Part shown: positions 1 through 10,849 of the stretch, piece by piece
How positions within the stretch are numbered: position 1 is the first letter of the stretch
Layout of the letters: each line of letters opens with the position of its first letter
From: Luzula sylvatica
Lineage: Eukaryota; Streptophyta; Magnoliopsida; Poales; Juncaceae
Direction of reading: 5' to 3'
Length of the DNA: 64,000 nt
NCBI GenBank assembly: GCA_946800325.1
Contig: OX326959.1
Coordinates: forward strand, 28,533,115-28,597,114
Program-made: the position numbers and the translations under genes
Notes under the pieces: model-generated
Databases searched by the model: none
What the model saw: the letters and a program-made list of their open reading frames with translations, nothing else
Told to the model about the DNA's origin: nothing

Positions 1-2
1 GA

Positions 3-478
3 GTGAAGTATCCAGAAGGATGGGAACTCATCGACCCCACTCTCCGCGAACTCGACGCCAAAATGCGAGAAGGTAATTAAATTTATTAATAAAAATTAAA
101 ACCAATAAATTCATTAACCTTTCGAATCGTGCAGCCGAAAACGATCCGCACGACGGGAAGCGCAAGTGCGAGGCGTTGTGGCCGATATTCCACATAAACC
201 ACCAAAAGAGCCGGTACATATACGACCTGTACTACAGGAGGAAGGAGATCTCGAAGGAGCTGTACGAGTTTTGTCTCGAACAGGGTTACGCGGACAAGAA
301 CTTGATCGCCAAGTGGAAGAAGCCGGGGTACGAGAGGTTGTGTTGTTTGAGGTGCATGCAGACTCGAGATCACAATTTCGCGACGACTTGTGTTTGTAGG
401 GTGCCGAAACATCTTCGCGAAGAGAAGGTGATCGAGTGCGTGCATTGTGGGTGCCATGGATGTGCTAGTGGAGATTGA
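3..478 (+). CDS. BUD31: BUD31/G10 homologue, spliceosome-associated protein, 5'-truncated by the window edge
   Basis: Two exons are visible, 3-72 (phase 1) and 135-478 (TGA at 476-478), around a 62-nt GT-AG intron at 73-134. The spliced product matches the BUD31/G10 family almost from its start: it enters at a [12 protein letters not shown] stretch, runs through [26 protein letters not shown] and [14 protein letters not shown], and ends with the cysteine-rich tail [11 protein letters not shown]. The paired cysteines in CCLRC, TTCVC and CVHCGCHGC are the zinc-binding residues of the family. BUD31 is a small nuclear protein (about 145 residues) of the activated spliceosome; only the first eight or so residues lie outside the window. 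A His stands in the tail where relatives often have Arg or Lys, a minor change. The frame is open and the splice sites are good, so I take it as a functional gene. Confidence 0.95.
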
Positions 479-1048
479 GGTTCGGATATTTCGTTGTTGT
501 TGTTGTTGTTGTTGTTGTTTGTTTGTTTTTTTAATGTTTGATATACTTGTTTTTGTGCGAATTGGGGTTTGTATTGTATTTGACTATTTGAATTGTATGT
601 TAAAATATTTCGTATGTATTTTTGTAGGAACTTTGAACGTCGAATTGAACCAAAATAACATGATTTGAGGGGATTATGTAAAATTAGTGTAAAATAAATG
701 TTAATTAGTAAATGCAGTTTATGTCATTGATAATAAAAAAAAGGGTCTTAGAATTGTGAATCATGAGGATTATGTTGCCATTACATCGCCCTATTTATAG
801 ATACCGGGATTAAGATATCGGTGGAAATTGAAGTTCACGAGCCAATTTCAAGATTAAAGACTAGTAAGTTTAAATATAATTCCTCTTTTAAATGTAAAAT
901 ATGTTCCGCAAGCGCTTTCAAAAGAACATGTGTCCAGTTCGCTCTTTTTTTCTGATGACTAGCCTCAAGTACATGCATTGCACGTGTATTAAGCAACATT
1001 TTTTCTAACTTACGATACGTACAAATGAAGAAGAGTGATGCGTAATTA
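479..1048. other. BUD31 3' UTR and spacer
   Basis: The start is 3' UTR-like and T-rich, with a TTG trinucleotide repeat at about 493-520. Beyond it I see no coding signal or delimited repeat. Confidence 0.5.
493..520 (+). repeat. TTG trinucleotide microsatellite
   Basis: An uninterrupted run of TTG/GTT units sits 15 nt after the BUD31 stop codon, in the probable 3' UTR. Confidence 0.9.
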
Positions 1049-1513
1049 AGGAGATAAATTGAACAAATATGGTCATCCTCTATTGGGATGTACTATTAAA
1101 CCATGAAATTAGAGGACACTACTTGAATGCTATTGCGGGTACATATGAAGAAATGATCAAAAGGGTTGTATTTGCCAGAGAATATGGAGTTCATATCATA
1201 ATGCATGACTACTCAACTGGTGGATTCACTGCAAATACCGATTTAGCTTTTTATTGTCGTGATAATGATCTACTTCTTCACATCCACCGCGCAATGCATG
1301 CAATTATTGATAGACAGATAAATTATGGTATGAATTTTCGTGTACTAGCTAAAGCATTACACATGTCTAGTCGAGATCATGTTCACTCTGGTACAGTAGT
1401 AGGTAAACTGGAAGGGGGATGTGAGATTTATTGAAAAAGATCGCATTACGTATGTTTTGTTGATTTATTACGTGATGATTTTATTGAAAAATATCGCAGT
1501 CGCGGGATTTTTT
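1049..1513 (+). pseudogene. rbcL: rbcL fragment (RuBisCO large subunit), nuclear plastid-DNA remnant
   Basis: Readable rbcL blocks in order are [16 protein letters not shown], then [61 protein letters not shown] and GTVVGKLEG, and after a break FVDLLRDDFIEK-like and SRGI sequence. At about 1103 the IKP block joins directly to the (E)IRGHYLNA block; in RuBisCO these are separated by roughly 55 residues that hold the active-site lysine that becomes carbamylated, so catalysis is lost. Near 1427-1445 a short insertion copies sequence found at 1480-1499, shifting the frame and creating a stop at 1432-1434. Many substitutions hit conserved positions. It has no neighbouring plastid genes and lies in AT-rich nuclear spacer, so I read it as an old plastid-to-nucleus transfer. 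A mitochondrial intermediate cannot be excluded. Confidence 0.93.
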
Positions 1514-1570
1514 TTGTCCTTTCAAATTATTAATTAATAATAAATATTCAGAAATTAGATAATAAAAAAA

Positions 1571-1571
1571 A

Positions 1572-1640
<69 letters not shown>

Positions 1641-1650
1641 TAGAGAGAGA
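1571..1650. repeat. Compound (TA)n(GA)n microsatellite
   Basis: A TA run turns into a long GA run with two GATA interruptions. It abuts the outer end of the long-TIR element; the right end of that element also borders a TA run. Confidence 0.9.
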
Positions 1651-2130
1651 GGATCCTTGACATCCTGTTTAGACTCCAAGATTAGACTCCCAATGTCAAC
1701 CATTCAAATAATCTGACGAAGGGCTGAGATCTGCAAAAGAAATTACACACGCATCCCATTTCCTGCATGCCCGTGAACTCTCTCCCTCTCTCCCCTCTCC
1801 TCTCTCTCTCTCTCTCTCGCTCTCGCTCGCTCGCTGGAAGTGGAAGCACGAGTTTTCTTGACGCGATAAATGGAGAGATGGAATCCGACGACAAATGGCA
1901 ACGCCTCCCTCTGTGCCGACATCTGGAACATGGCGACAGCTTCTGGCAACCCCCTTCTCAGTTCTCAAGGTACCTGTGGCCGAATCTGAGGAGGCTTGAA
2001 CTTGGCGACGGCTGGAACTCGACGATTCATGGAACACTCATCTGGCGAGTCCCTCTTCTGACCATTCAAGGTAATACACTCATGAGTCCCTCTCCGGCGC
2101 CGGAGAGCGACTTCTCCTCTCCAACGATGG
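1651..2130 (+). repeat. Left arm of the long-TIR element
   Basis: It is the reverse complement of 5200-5735 with scattered substitutions. The right arm is longer because a short segment around TTCTGGCAACGC is duplicated there. The arm is GC-rich relative to its surroundings and has spurious open frames on both strands caused by CT-rich sequence. Confidence 0.8.
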
Positions 2131-2729
2131 CTACGCCCGTTACTCTCTTTCTGACAATTTCCCGAGAACTCGAACTGGGGCCACAGTGCCCCAAACATAC
2201 GCACGAGGTCTCTCTAGCGATGCCTAAATCTATCATGGTCTAACCTTAATCCTCGATTCGACCTGAGTTTCTCAAATTGCGGTTGTGCACACAATTGAGG
2301 TATAATAAACACCATTTATTATAAATAAAGAATATATAATGATTAATTGGGTACTCTATGGGACAAATTGGGTAATTGAGTAATTAACTCAGTTTTTATT
2401 GATTTCGGCATAATTGAGGTATTTTGTACTAATGGACATTATTATTTAATTATTTATTAATTTTTTTCCTGAGATTTAGGATGTCATACCTCGATCTTTT
2501 CGACAAAATGCCTAAGATGGGATGCATGAAATGAGTAATTTAGAAAAGGCACAAGAAGTGATAAAATGAGTTCTCTGGAAAAGGTTTCGAGAATTGATCT
2601 ATGTCATAGCGGAATCCATCTCTCTCTTGAACGGCCTAATGATCAATAATCTTACTCTCATCGCAAATTTGAGGCAGAGTTGGGGTTGAACGGCCAAATT
2701 TACCGCGGCATCAGGGTTGGATTTGGCTA
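2131..2729. other. Interior of the long-TIR element, no gene seen
   Basis: AT-rich sequence between the left arm and the first nested MITE. I find no coding frame or repeat family. Confidence 0.4.
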
Positions 2730-2737
2730 ATTCGAGG

Positions 2738-3437
2738 TAGGGATGTCAATGGGTTGGGTAATACCCGTGCCCGACGGGTACCCGACCCGGACGGGTCGGG
2801 TAATACCCGATTAATCCTACCCGCGGGTCGGGTATTACCCGATTAAAAAATACCCGGCTCGGGTCGGGTAGGGTATGGGTGAGGCCGTACCCGACCCGTG
2901 GGTATACCCGACCCGAACCCGATTCTTAATAACCTTAATTATATTAATATTTTTTGTATTTTTTATTATTTCCGTTGATTTTTTATTGGTTTTAATACAT
3001 GTTTTCTATTGATTATTTATTGTACCATTTTTTTTTTATTTGTTTAGTAAATAAACTAAAATAAATAATTTCCTAGATTTATGTTTATTTATTTTTGTTT
3101 TCACTGTTATTTTACGTTTCTACCAATTTTAGTTTTATTGTACAATTTATGTTAATTCACGGTCCATAATTTATGTTTAGAAATATTTTGTTGTCTATTT
3201 TATGATTTTGTGATATTATTATGTTATATGAATCTATAATGTTATTTTAATTTAATAAAAATATATATTTCGTTCGTAAAATTTCCCGTGGGTAATCCGA
3301 ATACCCGCGGGTACTAAACGGGGCGGGTAAAATTACCCGTTTAGTTGACGGGTCGGGTATGGGTATTACCCGATTAAGATGGGTAAGGATATGGGTGAGT
3401 CTATACCCGACCCGAACCCGACCCATTGACATCCCTA
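2738..3437. mobile_element. hAT-type MITE, 700 bp, nested in the long-TIR element
   Basis: Termini are TAGGGATGTCAATGGG and its inverse CCCATTGACATCCCTA, typical of plant hAT elements of the TAGGGRTG type. The 8-bp target duplication ATTCGAGG is perfect at 2730-2737 and 3438-3445. Sub-terminal regions are dense in GGGT/ACCC motifs (repeated CGGGTA), and the core is AT-rich with no coding capacity. The perfect duplication suggests a fairly young insertion. Confidence 0.95.
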
Positions 3438-3445
3438 ATTCGAGG

Positions 3446-4089
3446 CTAAATTAAAGACCAATGGCTGAATTTTTGTTCATTGGTTAGATTAGGGCAATCA
3501 CCAAGAAACCCGAATTCACCGTTATCAACAACATGCAAACCCGGGTCTAAACCAGTTAATGAATCCAGCATCTTTTGCAGAAATCACCGGTACGGTGGAT
3601 TGTGTTGTTATTGAAATTGGATTATAATTGTAAAATTTGATGAATGTAATTTTATTTTGGCAAGATAAGTAAGATAATGTTAGATCGATGTATTAACTTG
3701 TTGTAAATTTTATTCTATTTTCCAAACATGTGCTCAGTTTTTTAACCGCGGTACCATTTAAATTATATTCACCTTGTAAAAGTACACTCTCCTCTGAGAA
3801 CACCGAGTTTTGCATCTTTGTAAAAGTACTCATTTTTAACCTTGGTGCTAATGAATGAGATATAAAATTTCTCCGCAATTCTATTATTCGGGCATTATAT
3901 ATCTAATAAACATGACCTAAGAGTGCCCAAAAAAAATGTAAAAAAAAATAATTGGTTCGTTAACATTTTATATATTTCAAATAATTTTTTTTACAAATAA
4001 ACATCTATACTTTCCATCAAAGTTACTAAATTAACAATCCGAACTTGACTTCTACCCTTTCAGAAAAAGTTGCCAGTTAACTAATTCAA
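3446..4089. other. Interior of the long-TIR element, no gene seen
   Basis: AT-rich, no recognisable gene or repeat. Confidence 0.4.
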
Positions 4090-4097
4090 TATATTTT

Positions 4098-4553
4098 GGG
4101 TGACGCTATTGCAAGAGCCAACATGGCTAAATTGAGAGCGATTTCAATTTTATTTTATCAAATGACCGTTATGCCCCTGTTAATGATGAATTGATGATTA
4201 ATATTTCTTACATTTATCTATTAGTTTATCACTTTTCATAAATCATGAATCATGTGAATAAAATCTTTCATATATAAAAAATATTTTTATTCTTAATTTT
4301 TTTCATCATAAAAAATAATTAAATTGTAACATGTCATATATATTTAAATATGAAAATTAATATATATTGGTTATATTTGGTTTTTCATAATATTAGAAAA
4401 AATATGTTTGCATTATTCATGGAAGATATAAATAATAGTACATAAATATAATAAATATCAATCACCATAAATAGGGATATAGTGGTCATTTGATTAAAAA
4501 ACATTGAAATCGCTCTCAATTTAGTCATGTTAGCTCTTGCAATAGCGTCACCC
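4098..4553. mobile_element. MITE with ~50-bp TIRs, 456 bp, nested in the long-TIR element
   Basis: The TIR begins GGGTGACGCTATTGCAAGAG and the right end is its close inverse, ending in GCGTCACCC. The inverted arms extend about 50 bp through the block AAATTGAGAGCGATTTCAAT. An 8-bp direct repeat TATATTTT flanks the element (4090-4097 and 4554-4561). The interior is AT-rich without ORFs. Superfamily is uncertain: 8 bp would suit hAT, but low-complexity flanks make the exact length unsafe. Confidence 0.85.
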
Positions 4554-4561
4554 TATATTTT

Positions 4562-5199
4562 TTCTAATTAAGCATATTATAGGGAATATTTGCAAATAAT
4601 TCACAAAAACAAACACACATGTAAATAATTACAAAACAATTCATAAAAGCCTACAAGATTAACAAAATTATATAAACCCTAATTTACATCTTTCCCCAGA
4701 AATCATTTCTTCGAATTCATCTTTGCCAATAAGTTGGGAAACCTTCTCAATCAATACGTTTCTTCAAATCCATCTTTGCTTCAGTCTATTAGATGCATGT
4801 CACCTCACTGTTCATAAATGAAACAAATTATAGGGACCAAAATACATTTTATAAAAATTGAGGTATTTTACTAAATTTCCACTGCAAACCTGTTTATAAC
4901 TAACTCAAGTATGCACGATCGATAGAGAAGGACATGTATTTTTAGTATATTCCCCAACGAACTGCAAAGGATGATTCTCCAGTACCATTAAGGATCCCCA
5001 ATCAGACATTCCAATCAGACATTGGCCTTCCTATATTTATTTAATTACAATTAAACCAAAATTCGGCCAAAACAGGTCGCCATGTTCCACCAATTCGGCC
5101 TAAATTCGACCTAAATCCATTTCTTAAATAATAACACAAATTAGGCCTGAATTATACAAAAATCGGCCTTAATTACCTAAAGAGTTTAACCTTCTTTGA
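4562..5199. other. Interior of the long-TIR element, no gene seen
   Basis: AT-rich spacer. A short CCAATCAGACATT duplication near 4998-5022 is the only local repeat noted. Confidence 0.4.
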
Positions 5200-5735
5200 T
5201 GGAGAGGAGAAGTCGTGCCGGAGAGGGACTCATAAGTGTATACCTTGAATGGTCAGAAGAGGCACTCGCCAGATCATTGTATTCATTGAATCGTCGAGTT
5301 CCAGCCGTCGCCAAGTTCAAGCTGCCATTTGTATTCATGGAGAGGGACTCATAACCTTCTGGCAACGCTTTCTCAAGTTCAAGCTGCCAGATTCATCCAC
5401 AGTTACCTTGATAAAGCGTTGCCAGAAGCCGTCTCCATGTTCCAGCAGTCGGCACAGAGAGGTGGGCGTTACAATTTGTCGTCAGATTCCAACTCTCCAT
5501 TTATCGCGTCAAGAAAAGAAAACTCGTGCTCCCACTTCCAGCGAGAGAGAGAGAGAGAGAGAGAAGGGAGAGGGGAGGGGAGAGAGTTCACGGGCATGCA
5601 GGAAATCGGATGCGCGTGTGTAATTAATTTCTTTGACATATCTCAGCCCTTCATCAGATTATTTGAACGGTTGAGATTGGGAGTCTAATCTGGGAGTCTA
5701 AACAGGATGTCAAGGGTCCTCTCCCATATATATAT
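5200..5735 (-). repeat. Right arm of the long-TIR element
   Basis: Inverse of 1651-2130. It contains an internal duplication around the sequence TCTGGCAACGCTT and a (GA)n tract at 5545-5565. The short open frames here come from GA-rich composition. Confidence 0.8.
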
Positions 5736-6655
5736 ATATATAATATGTGGGCCAACATCATTGTTATTAATTATATATTAATCTTTAATTACCATGCCAA
5801 TTAGAAGTTGAATTATTTTTTCATTTTCAAAAATATTGTTTATTATTTACTGCATGGAAAAGAAAATATCAAAAGTACATGACATTTTTTCCGATTTTTG
5901 CTTTGGGACAAAAAAGAGTTGGAAACGACAACAAAATCATAACTCTTTAATTTATCAACGTTTAATTATGAACTTTCAATTATCCAGATTTGCAATCGTT
6001 ATGCTTTTGATTCGTTCAAATTAGATCACTCAGTTAAATTGTGATCACATGAACATATCATGTATTAAATCAAATTTTAATAAACTTTGATTTATCTAAC
6101 TAATTAGTGCCTCGACTTTTAATTGTCTAAAGTAGTTACTCAATTATTTTGATGTCCAAAAATTGATGAAAGAAATTACCTATCCAAATTGTATCGTCGC
6201 GTTCAATGTTAATCATTAAATTTTGTTCAAATTTGACACTCACATTTTTATTGTCCTCATATCATCACAAAAAAATTAATTTGTCCAAATAAAAATACTT
6301 TCTCATTTTAGTTCTTCAACTTTTAATTGTCCATATTAGTGTTGAACTTTTACTTATCTTCGTGTTGTCACTAAACTTTTACCTTAATGTAAATTAGATT
6401 ATTCTATTAGAATTTAGTAACTCAATTTTCAATTGTTAGTTTTAGTTTTACTCAGCTTTTAATTATTCATATTTTGCTTAAAAGTTTTGGTTCGTCGTCC
6501 AAATTAGATCCATCTGTCAAATTTAAGGCATTCAATTTCTAATTGTTGAAATTAGCTACTCAAATTATACATAGTTCTAATTGGTAACATAGCATGAAAA
6601 AGAAACACGTGTCTTTTCTTTTTTTTAATTTTCAATTGAAAAATTTATATTCTTC
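5736..6655. other. AT-rich spacer, no gene seen
   Basis: A TA microsatellite follows the transposon border; the remainder is AT-rich with frequent TCAATTTTTAATTG-like words but no delimited element. Confidence 0.4.
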
Positions 6656-6659
6656 CTCA

Positions 6660-7643
6660 AATTTTACCCTAACATACTTTATGTTCTAAGTTAATTTATT
6701 TAATTAACATGATAGCTGGCACATGTTAGTTATTAATTTAATACGTAATTAACATTAGTTCCAATTCATAAATTTAAATCGATATTAATGAATTTTTAAT
6801 GAAGTGTTATAATTATCACGTTAATTAAATGCAATAGTACAAATATGGAGAATACGACGGGTATATTTTGGAGCAAAGTAAAAACCTTTTTTTTAATATC
6901 AGTACACGGGAAAAAAAATTATGAATCTCCAAAATGTACCTGCCGTATTCTCCATATTTTTTCTATTGCATTTAATTAACGTGATAATTAGAACATATCA
7001 TTAAAGATTCATTAATATTGATTCAAATTTATAAATTCGAACTAATGTCAATTACGTATTAAATTAATAGCTAACATGTGTTAGTTATCATGTTAATTAA
7101 ATATATTAGCTTATAACATAGAGCAAATCTCGCGCAACCATAATATGCTATATGTTCTAAGTTAATTTATTTAATTAACATGGTAACTGGCACATGTAAG
7201 CTATTAATTTAATACGTAATTAACGTTAGTTCGAATTCATAAATTTAAATCAATACTAATGAATTTTTAATGATATGTTATAATTATCACGTTAATTAAA
7301 TGTTATAGTACAAATATGGAGAATACGGCGGGTACATTTTGGAGTAAAATATTTTTTTTTAAATATCAGTTGTAGTTGTACTGTTCATGAAAAAATATAA
7401 AATTTTATGAAGCTCCAAAATGTACCAGCCATATTCTCCATATTTGTGCTATTGCATTCAATTAACGTGATAATTAGAACATATCATTGAATATTCATTA
7501 ATATTGATTCAAATTTATATATTCGAACTAATGTCAATTACGTATTAAATTAATAGCTAACATGTGTTAGTTATCATGTTAATTAAATATATTAACTTAG
7601 AACATAGAGCAAAACCCGCGCAATCGCGCGGGCACAATGCTAG
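6660..7643 (+). mobile_element. Helitron-type 3' end preceded by two tandem palindromic units
   Basis: The right end shows the classic Helitron terminus: a hairpin CCCGCGC-AATC-GCGCGGG at 7615-7632, seven bases, then CTAG at 7640-7643 followed by T. Upstream are two units (about 6672-7135 and 7148-7625), each a large imperfect palindrome: arms around TTAATTTAATACGTAATTAAC and GGAGAATACGRCGGGTA are inverted about a short poly-A/T centre. The second unit carries the full hairpin; the first ends in a degenerate copy (ATCTCGCGCAACC near 7125). No Rep/helicase is present and I could not fix the 5' TC end, so the left limit is approximate. Confidence 0.7.
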
Positions 7644-8373
7644 TTCTTTTCAATCTCCATGTTGTTACTAAATTCTTGATTTGCCAAATTAAATAACTCA
7701 ACTTAAATTATCCAAGTTATTGATACAATTTTAATTGATTTCCATCATATCATTTTTTTTATTAATTTGTAGATGTTTTTTCAAGATGTCATTTAATTTT
7801 TAATTGGTCAAACAATCACTCATATTTTAGTTTTTTCCCATGTTGTTATAACACTTTTAGTTTGTTCAAATTAGATAATCTTCATTGATCGATTTATAAT
7901 GTTGTCTTTGTGGTCGCTACACATTTGGATTGATTAAATCAGAGCATAACGTCTAACAACATTGAAAAATAAAATCAAAGATATGTGACTAATTTCGGTA
8001 ATTAAATATTATTGAACTAAAAATTGAAAAATATAAATCTAATTTGAATATATTTAGACTAAACCCAGTTTGTTAAATGTTAGTCACTCAATGTGTAATC
8101 TCCTCATACTGTCAAAAAAAAATTAATTTTATTAAAATTCAATTATTCAGTGAAATTCTGGTTAATTCAATTTTTAATTGACTTTTAATTGTCCTGATAT
8201 GATCAATAAACTTTCAATTTTTTCAAATTGAATTACTGTGCTCAGCTTTGAATTATCCAAAAAAGTCGATCAATTTTTTATTATTCAAAATTTTATGTTT
8301 TTTCAAATTTAACAGTTAATTATTCCAAAAATTACTATATTTTAATGTGTCCTAATATTATACTTGAACTATC
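7644..8373. other. AT-rich spacer, no gene seen
   Basis: Nothing recognisable. Confidence 0.4.
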
Positions 8374-8382
8374 TATTTATAC

Positions 8383-8551
8383 GAGTAATTCTACACAACA
8401 TGCTCTCACCACATGATTGACAGCAGAATATTGATCATACGTTAGATATTGTGTCCACACCAATACACCATACAATTAATTTAGTTTATTTCAATCCAAA
8501 CCCTATCCTACTGTCAATCATACAGCGAGAGCATGTTATGCAGAATTGTTC
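8383..8551. mobile_element. Mutator-like MITE, 169 bp
   Basis: TIRs pair AATTCTACACAACATGCTCTC with the inverse at 8520-8545; the arms continue through the TGATTGACAG block. The 9-bp duplication TATTTATAC is perfect at 8374-8382 and 8552-8560, which points to the Mutator superfamily. Confidence 0.85.
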
Positions 8552-8746
8552 TATTTATACAATTAAAATTCTAATTATCTAAATTAGCCACTCAACTTTA
8601 AATTATTCTCGTGTTATGATTATACTTTATAAATTGTTTAAATTATATTGTCCTGTCAATTTTTAGTTGCTAAATTTTGAATCGTTTAAATTAGTCTTTG
8701 ATTTTTGATTGTTGTCATGAAATTGTTAATTTAAAATCTTGAAAGA

Positions 8747-9512
8747 ACCATGAACGAGACGCTGCTTCAAACATTTTTATGGAAAATTGAAAGTGCTAGC
8801 GATAATTTATGGTCACACTATACTAGAGTGTTTTATGGAATTGAAAACTCGGATAACATAGAAGATATCCCGGCGCAAATGTTATCTCCGTTCCTACAAG
8901 ATTTGACAAATCTTTTACCAATATATATGGCATCTAGTTTGCCATCCTCGGAGGACGGAGGTCCCGAGTGGAAATGGGAAAATTCGGGGAAGTTCTCATC
9001 CAAATCGGCTTACAACTTCAAGCGAAACTCCGGGGTGAAAAATAGATGACAAAAACATATATGGAAAACAAAAACACCGCTTAAAGTCCATATCTTCTAT
9101 TGAATTGCATCACACAATAAGATCAATACGGCCGATGTGCTTGAAAATAAGTGTTGGCCACATACACCCATGTGTGCTATATATGCAAGCGTTTTGCCGA
9201 AACAAGAAATCATCGATTTGGAGGATCATCAAGCGATACATCCCTCTGGTTGGCACATATCCCTCTGGTTGGCCCATATGAGGAGGGAAACAACCCCTTT
9301 GATAAGTGGGAATCCACCTTGAGATCGCTACAAATATCTGACCGGGTGAGATGGAACTCGTTTTGGATGGCTGTCAATTGGAACACATGAAAAGAACGGA
9401 ATAAGCACATCTTTCAAGCCAAGACACGCACTCCAAAAAATATTGCTAAAAATTCGCTGGAGGAGGCCATTACATGGTTTAAGTACATGAATTCGCGTAG
9501 ATCTTTAATATG
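8747..9512 (+). pseudogene. 3' scrap of a plant L1-type LINE (reverse-transcriptase zinc-binding region)
   Basis: The frame at 8750-9046 reads WKWENSGKFSSKSAYNFKR, the standard plant LINE motif just before the C-terminal zinc-binding domain. After a stop it continues as HIWKTKTPLKVHIFYW, INTADVLENKCWPH.PMCAIC and ends near KERNKHIFQAK. The order matches the C-terminal part of the LINE at 11674-15208, but the sequence is a different, older copy. It has several stops and a 20-bp tandem duplication (CATCCCTCTGGTTGGCACATA, about 9238-9280). The catalytic RT core is absent. Confidence 0.85.
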
Positions 9513-9751
9513 ATTAGGACTTGATGAGGCCTGTAAATCTCATCCCCCTAATAATGTACTACTACTTTTTTTTTCTTTATACAAAACAAACTGAGGTCTA
9601 GCAATTGCTAACCTTCTTAAAATAAAATCTTGAAAGAATGATATGATAATATTAAAAATAATATAATTATGTTTTATATGATTGATTAAGAGTTATTTGC
9701 TAAATAAAATATGTATTTTATTAATAATGTATTTTTGTTATTAGGTTATAT

Positions 9752-9872
9752 AACATTTCGTATTCGGTTCAACCAAATAAAAAATATTTTATTCGATTCG
9801 GTTAAACCAAATAAAAAATTGTTTTATTCGATTCAGTTCAACCAAATAAAAAATTACTTTATTCGGTTCAAA
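9752..9872. repeat. ~35-bp tandem repeat, about 3 copies
   Basis: Units contain ATTCGATTCGGTT followed by AACCAAATAAAAAAT. The AACCGAAT-like words resemble sub-terminal motifs of the hAT element at 19688, so this may be a remnant of one. Confidence 0.7.
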
Positions 9873-10702
9873 ATTTAATTATGTTATGTTTGAATTGAAC
9901 CAACCTGATATACATATGTAATCTTATTTGTCTGATTTATGATTCGGTGAGTTAATCGGTTGAAGTGAATCAATTTTTATTTTTGTTAATATTGTTATAA
10001 TTAATCTAAAATAAATATGCAAGAAATTAATTAAAGAATGTATGCGTGATTCATAATAACATGTGTGACTTTACAAATGTGTCATTCCTTGAATGGGTTT
10101 GTGTTGCAAAAGTGATACATATTCTCTCTTTGAGTAAAAGGATAGACATGCCATGATATCCTCCAATATCTTAAATGTTTTCATAATAAAATGATAATGG
10201 CGAAGTTTGCATGATCTACTTCTGAAGGAATGAAAAGAAGATATATATCAACAAAATCGAGTATAAGAAATGATGCTATTTAAATGAATATGAAAGGTTG
10301 TGTGAACGAGGTTTGCATGTATTACCTACCACTTCACGAAAAACTTTCTTCAAGGAAGCATGTAATTTGCATGTGGTACCAATGGCCCTCCAAACACACA
10401 AGGGTAATTTGGGTAAAATAAAGTACAGCCGGTTATGACAGAAAAAACAAAAAAGATTTAGGAAAATGTTGGAACTATCCTCAAAGTCTTCTCTTGATGA
10501 CGCGTCTATGGTTTAACATTTTTGAATTAATATCTTAATTAATGATTCGATCTTATAATTGAGTGTCAAATTATAAATTAAAATGGTCAAATCATAAATT
10601 GAGATGTTAAATTATGCATAAATAAGTTAAATTTAAGATTTAAAAATTATGTCATATCGTATTACTAACAAAATAAGCAAAATTTGATCCGCCGACTTAA
10701 CC
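9873..10702. other. AT-rich spacer, no gene seen
   Basis: No coding signal. Short repeats around TTAAATTATAAATTGAGAT occur near 10560-10610. Confidence 0.4.
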
Positions 10703-10835
10703 CTTAAAAAACTGGTTTTGCACCGGTTTACAAGAAAATCAGCAGTTTACAAGAAAACTGGTTTTGCACCGGTTTACAAGAAAATCAGCAGTTTACAAGA
10801 AAACTGGTTTTGCACCGGTTTACAAGAAAATCTGG
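10703..10835 (+). repeat. 46-bp tandem repeat in the LINE leader
   Basis: About 2.7 copies of a unit containing GGTTTTGCACCGGTTTACAAG and ATCAGCAGTTTACAAG. Since 46 is not a multiple of three, the same DNA is read in three frames by the open frame that crosses it, which argues it is untranslated leader rather than coding. Confidence 0.85.
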
Positions 10836-10849
10836 GCTGCAAATCCCCC

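Larger units (their letters stand above)
1651..5735. mobile_element. Non-autonomous transposon with ~0.5-kb terminal inverted repeats (Mutator-like or foldback)
   Basis: The left end (GGATCCTTGACATCCTGTTT) is closely repeated in reverse complement at the right end, about 5716-5735. The inverted similarity continues inward for about 480-540 bp on each side, including a shared GA/CT-rich stretch and the block TTCTGACCATTCAAGGT. No transposase is present between the arms. The interior carries two later insertions, at 2738-3437 and 4098-4553. Long sub-terminal arms without a coding core fit Mutator-like or foldback elements. I could not define a target-site duplication because both outer borders run into microsatellites, so the ends are good to about 10 bp only. 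Confidence 0.75.

Noticed and set aside
1069..1434. A working RuBisCO large-subunit gene
   Set aside because: Only about a third of the protein remains, with a deletion around the active-site lysine, many changes at conserved sites and a premature stop.
1767..2243. 158-codon frame in the left arm of the long-TIR element
   Set aside because: It is CT-rich TIR sequence, with open frames also on the other strand, and the matching right arm does not conserve the frame.
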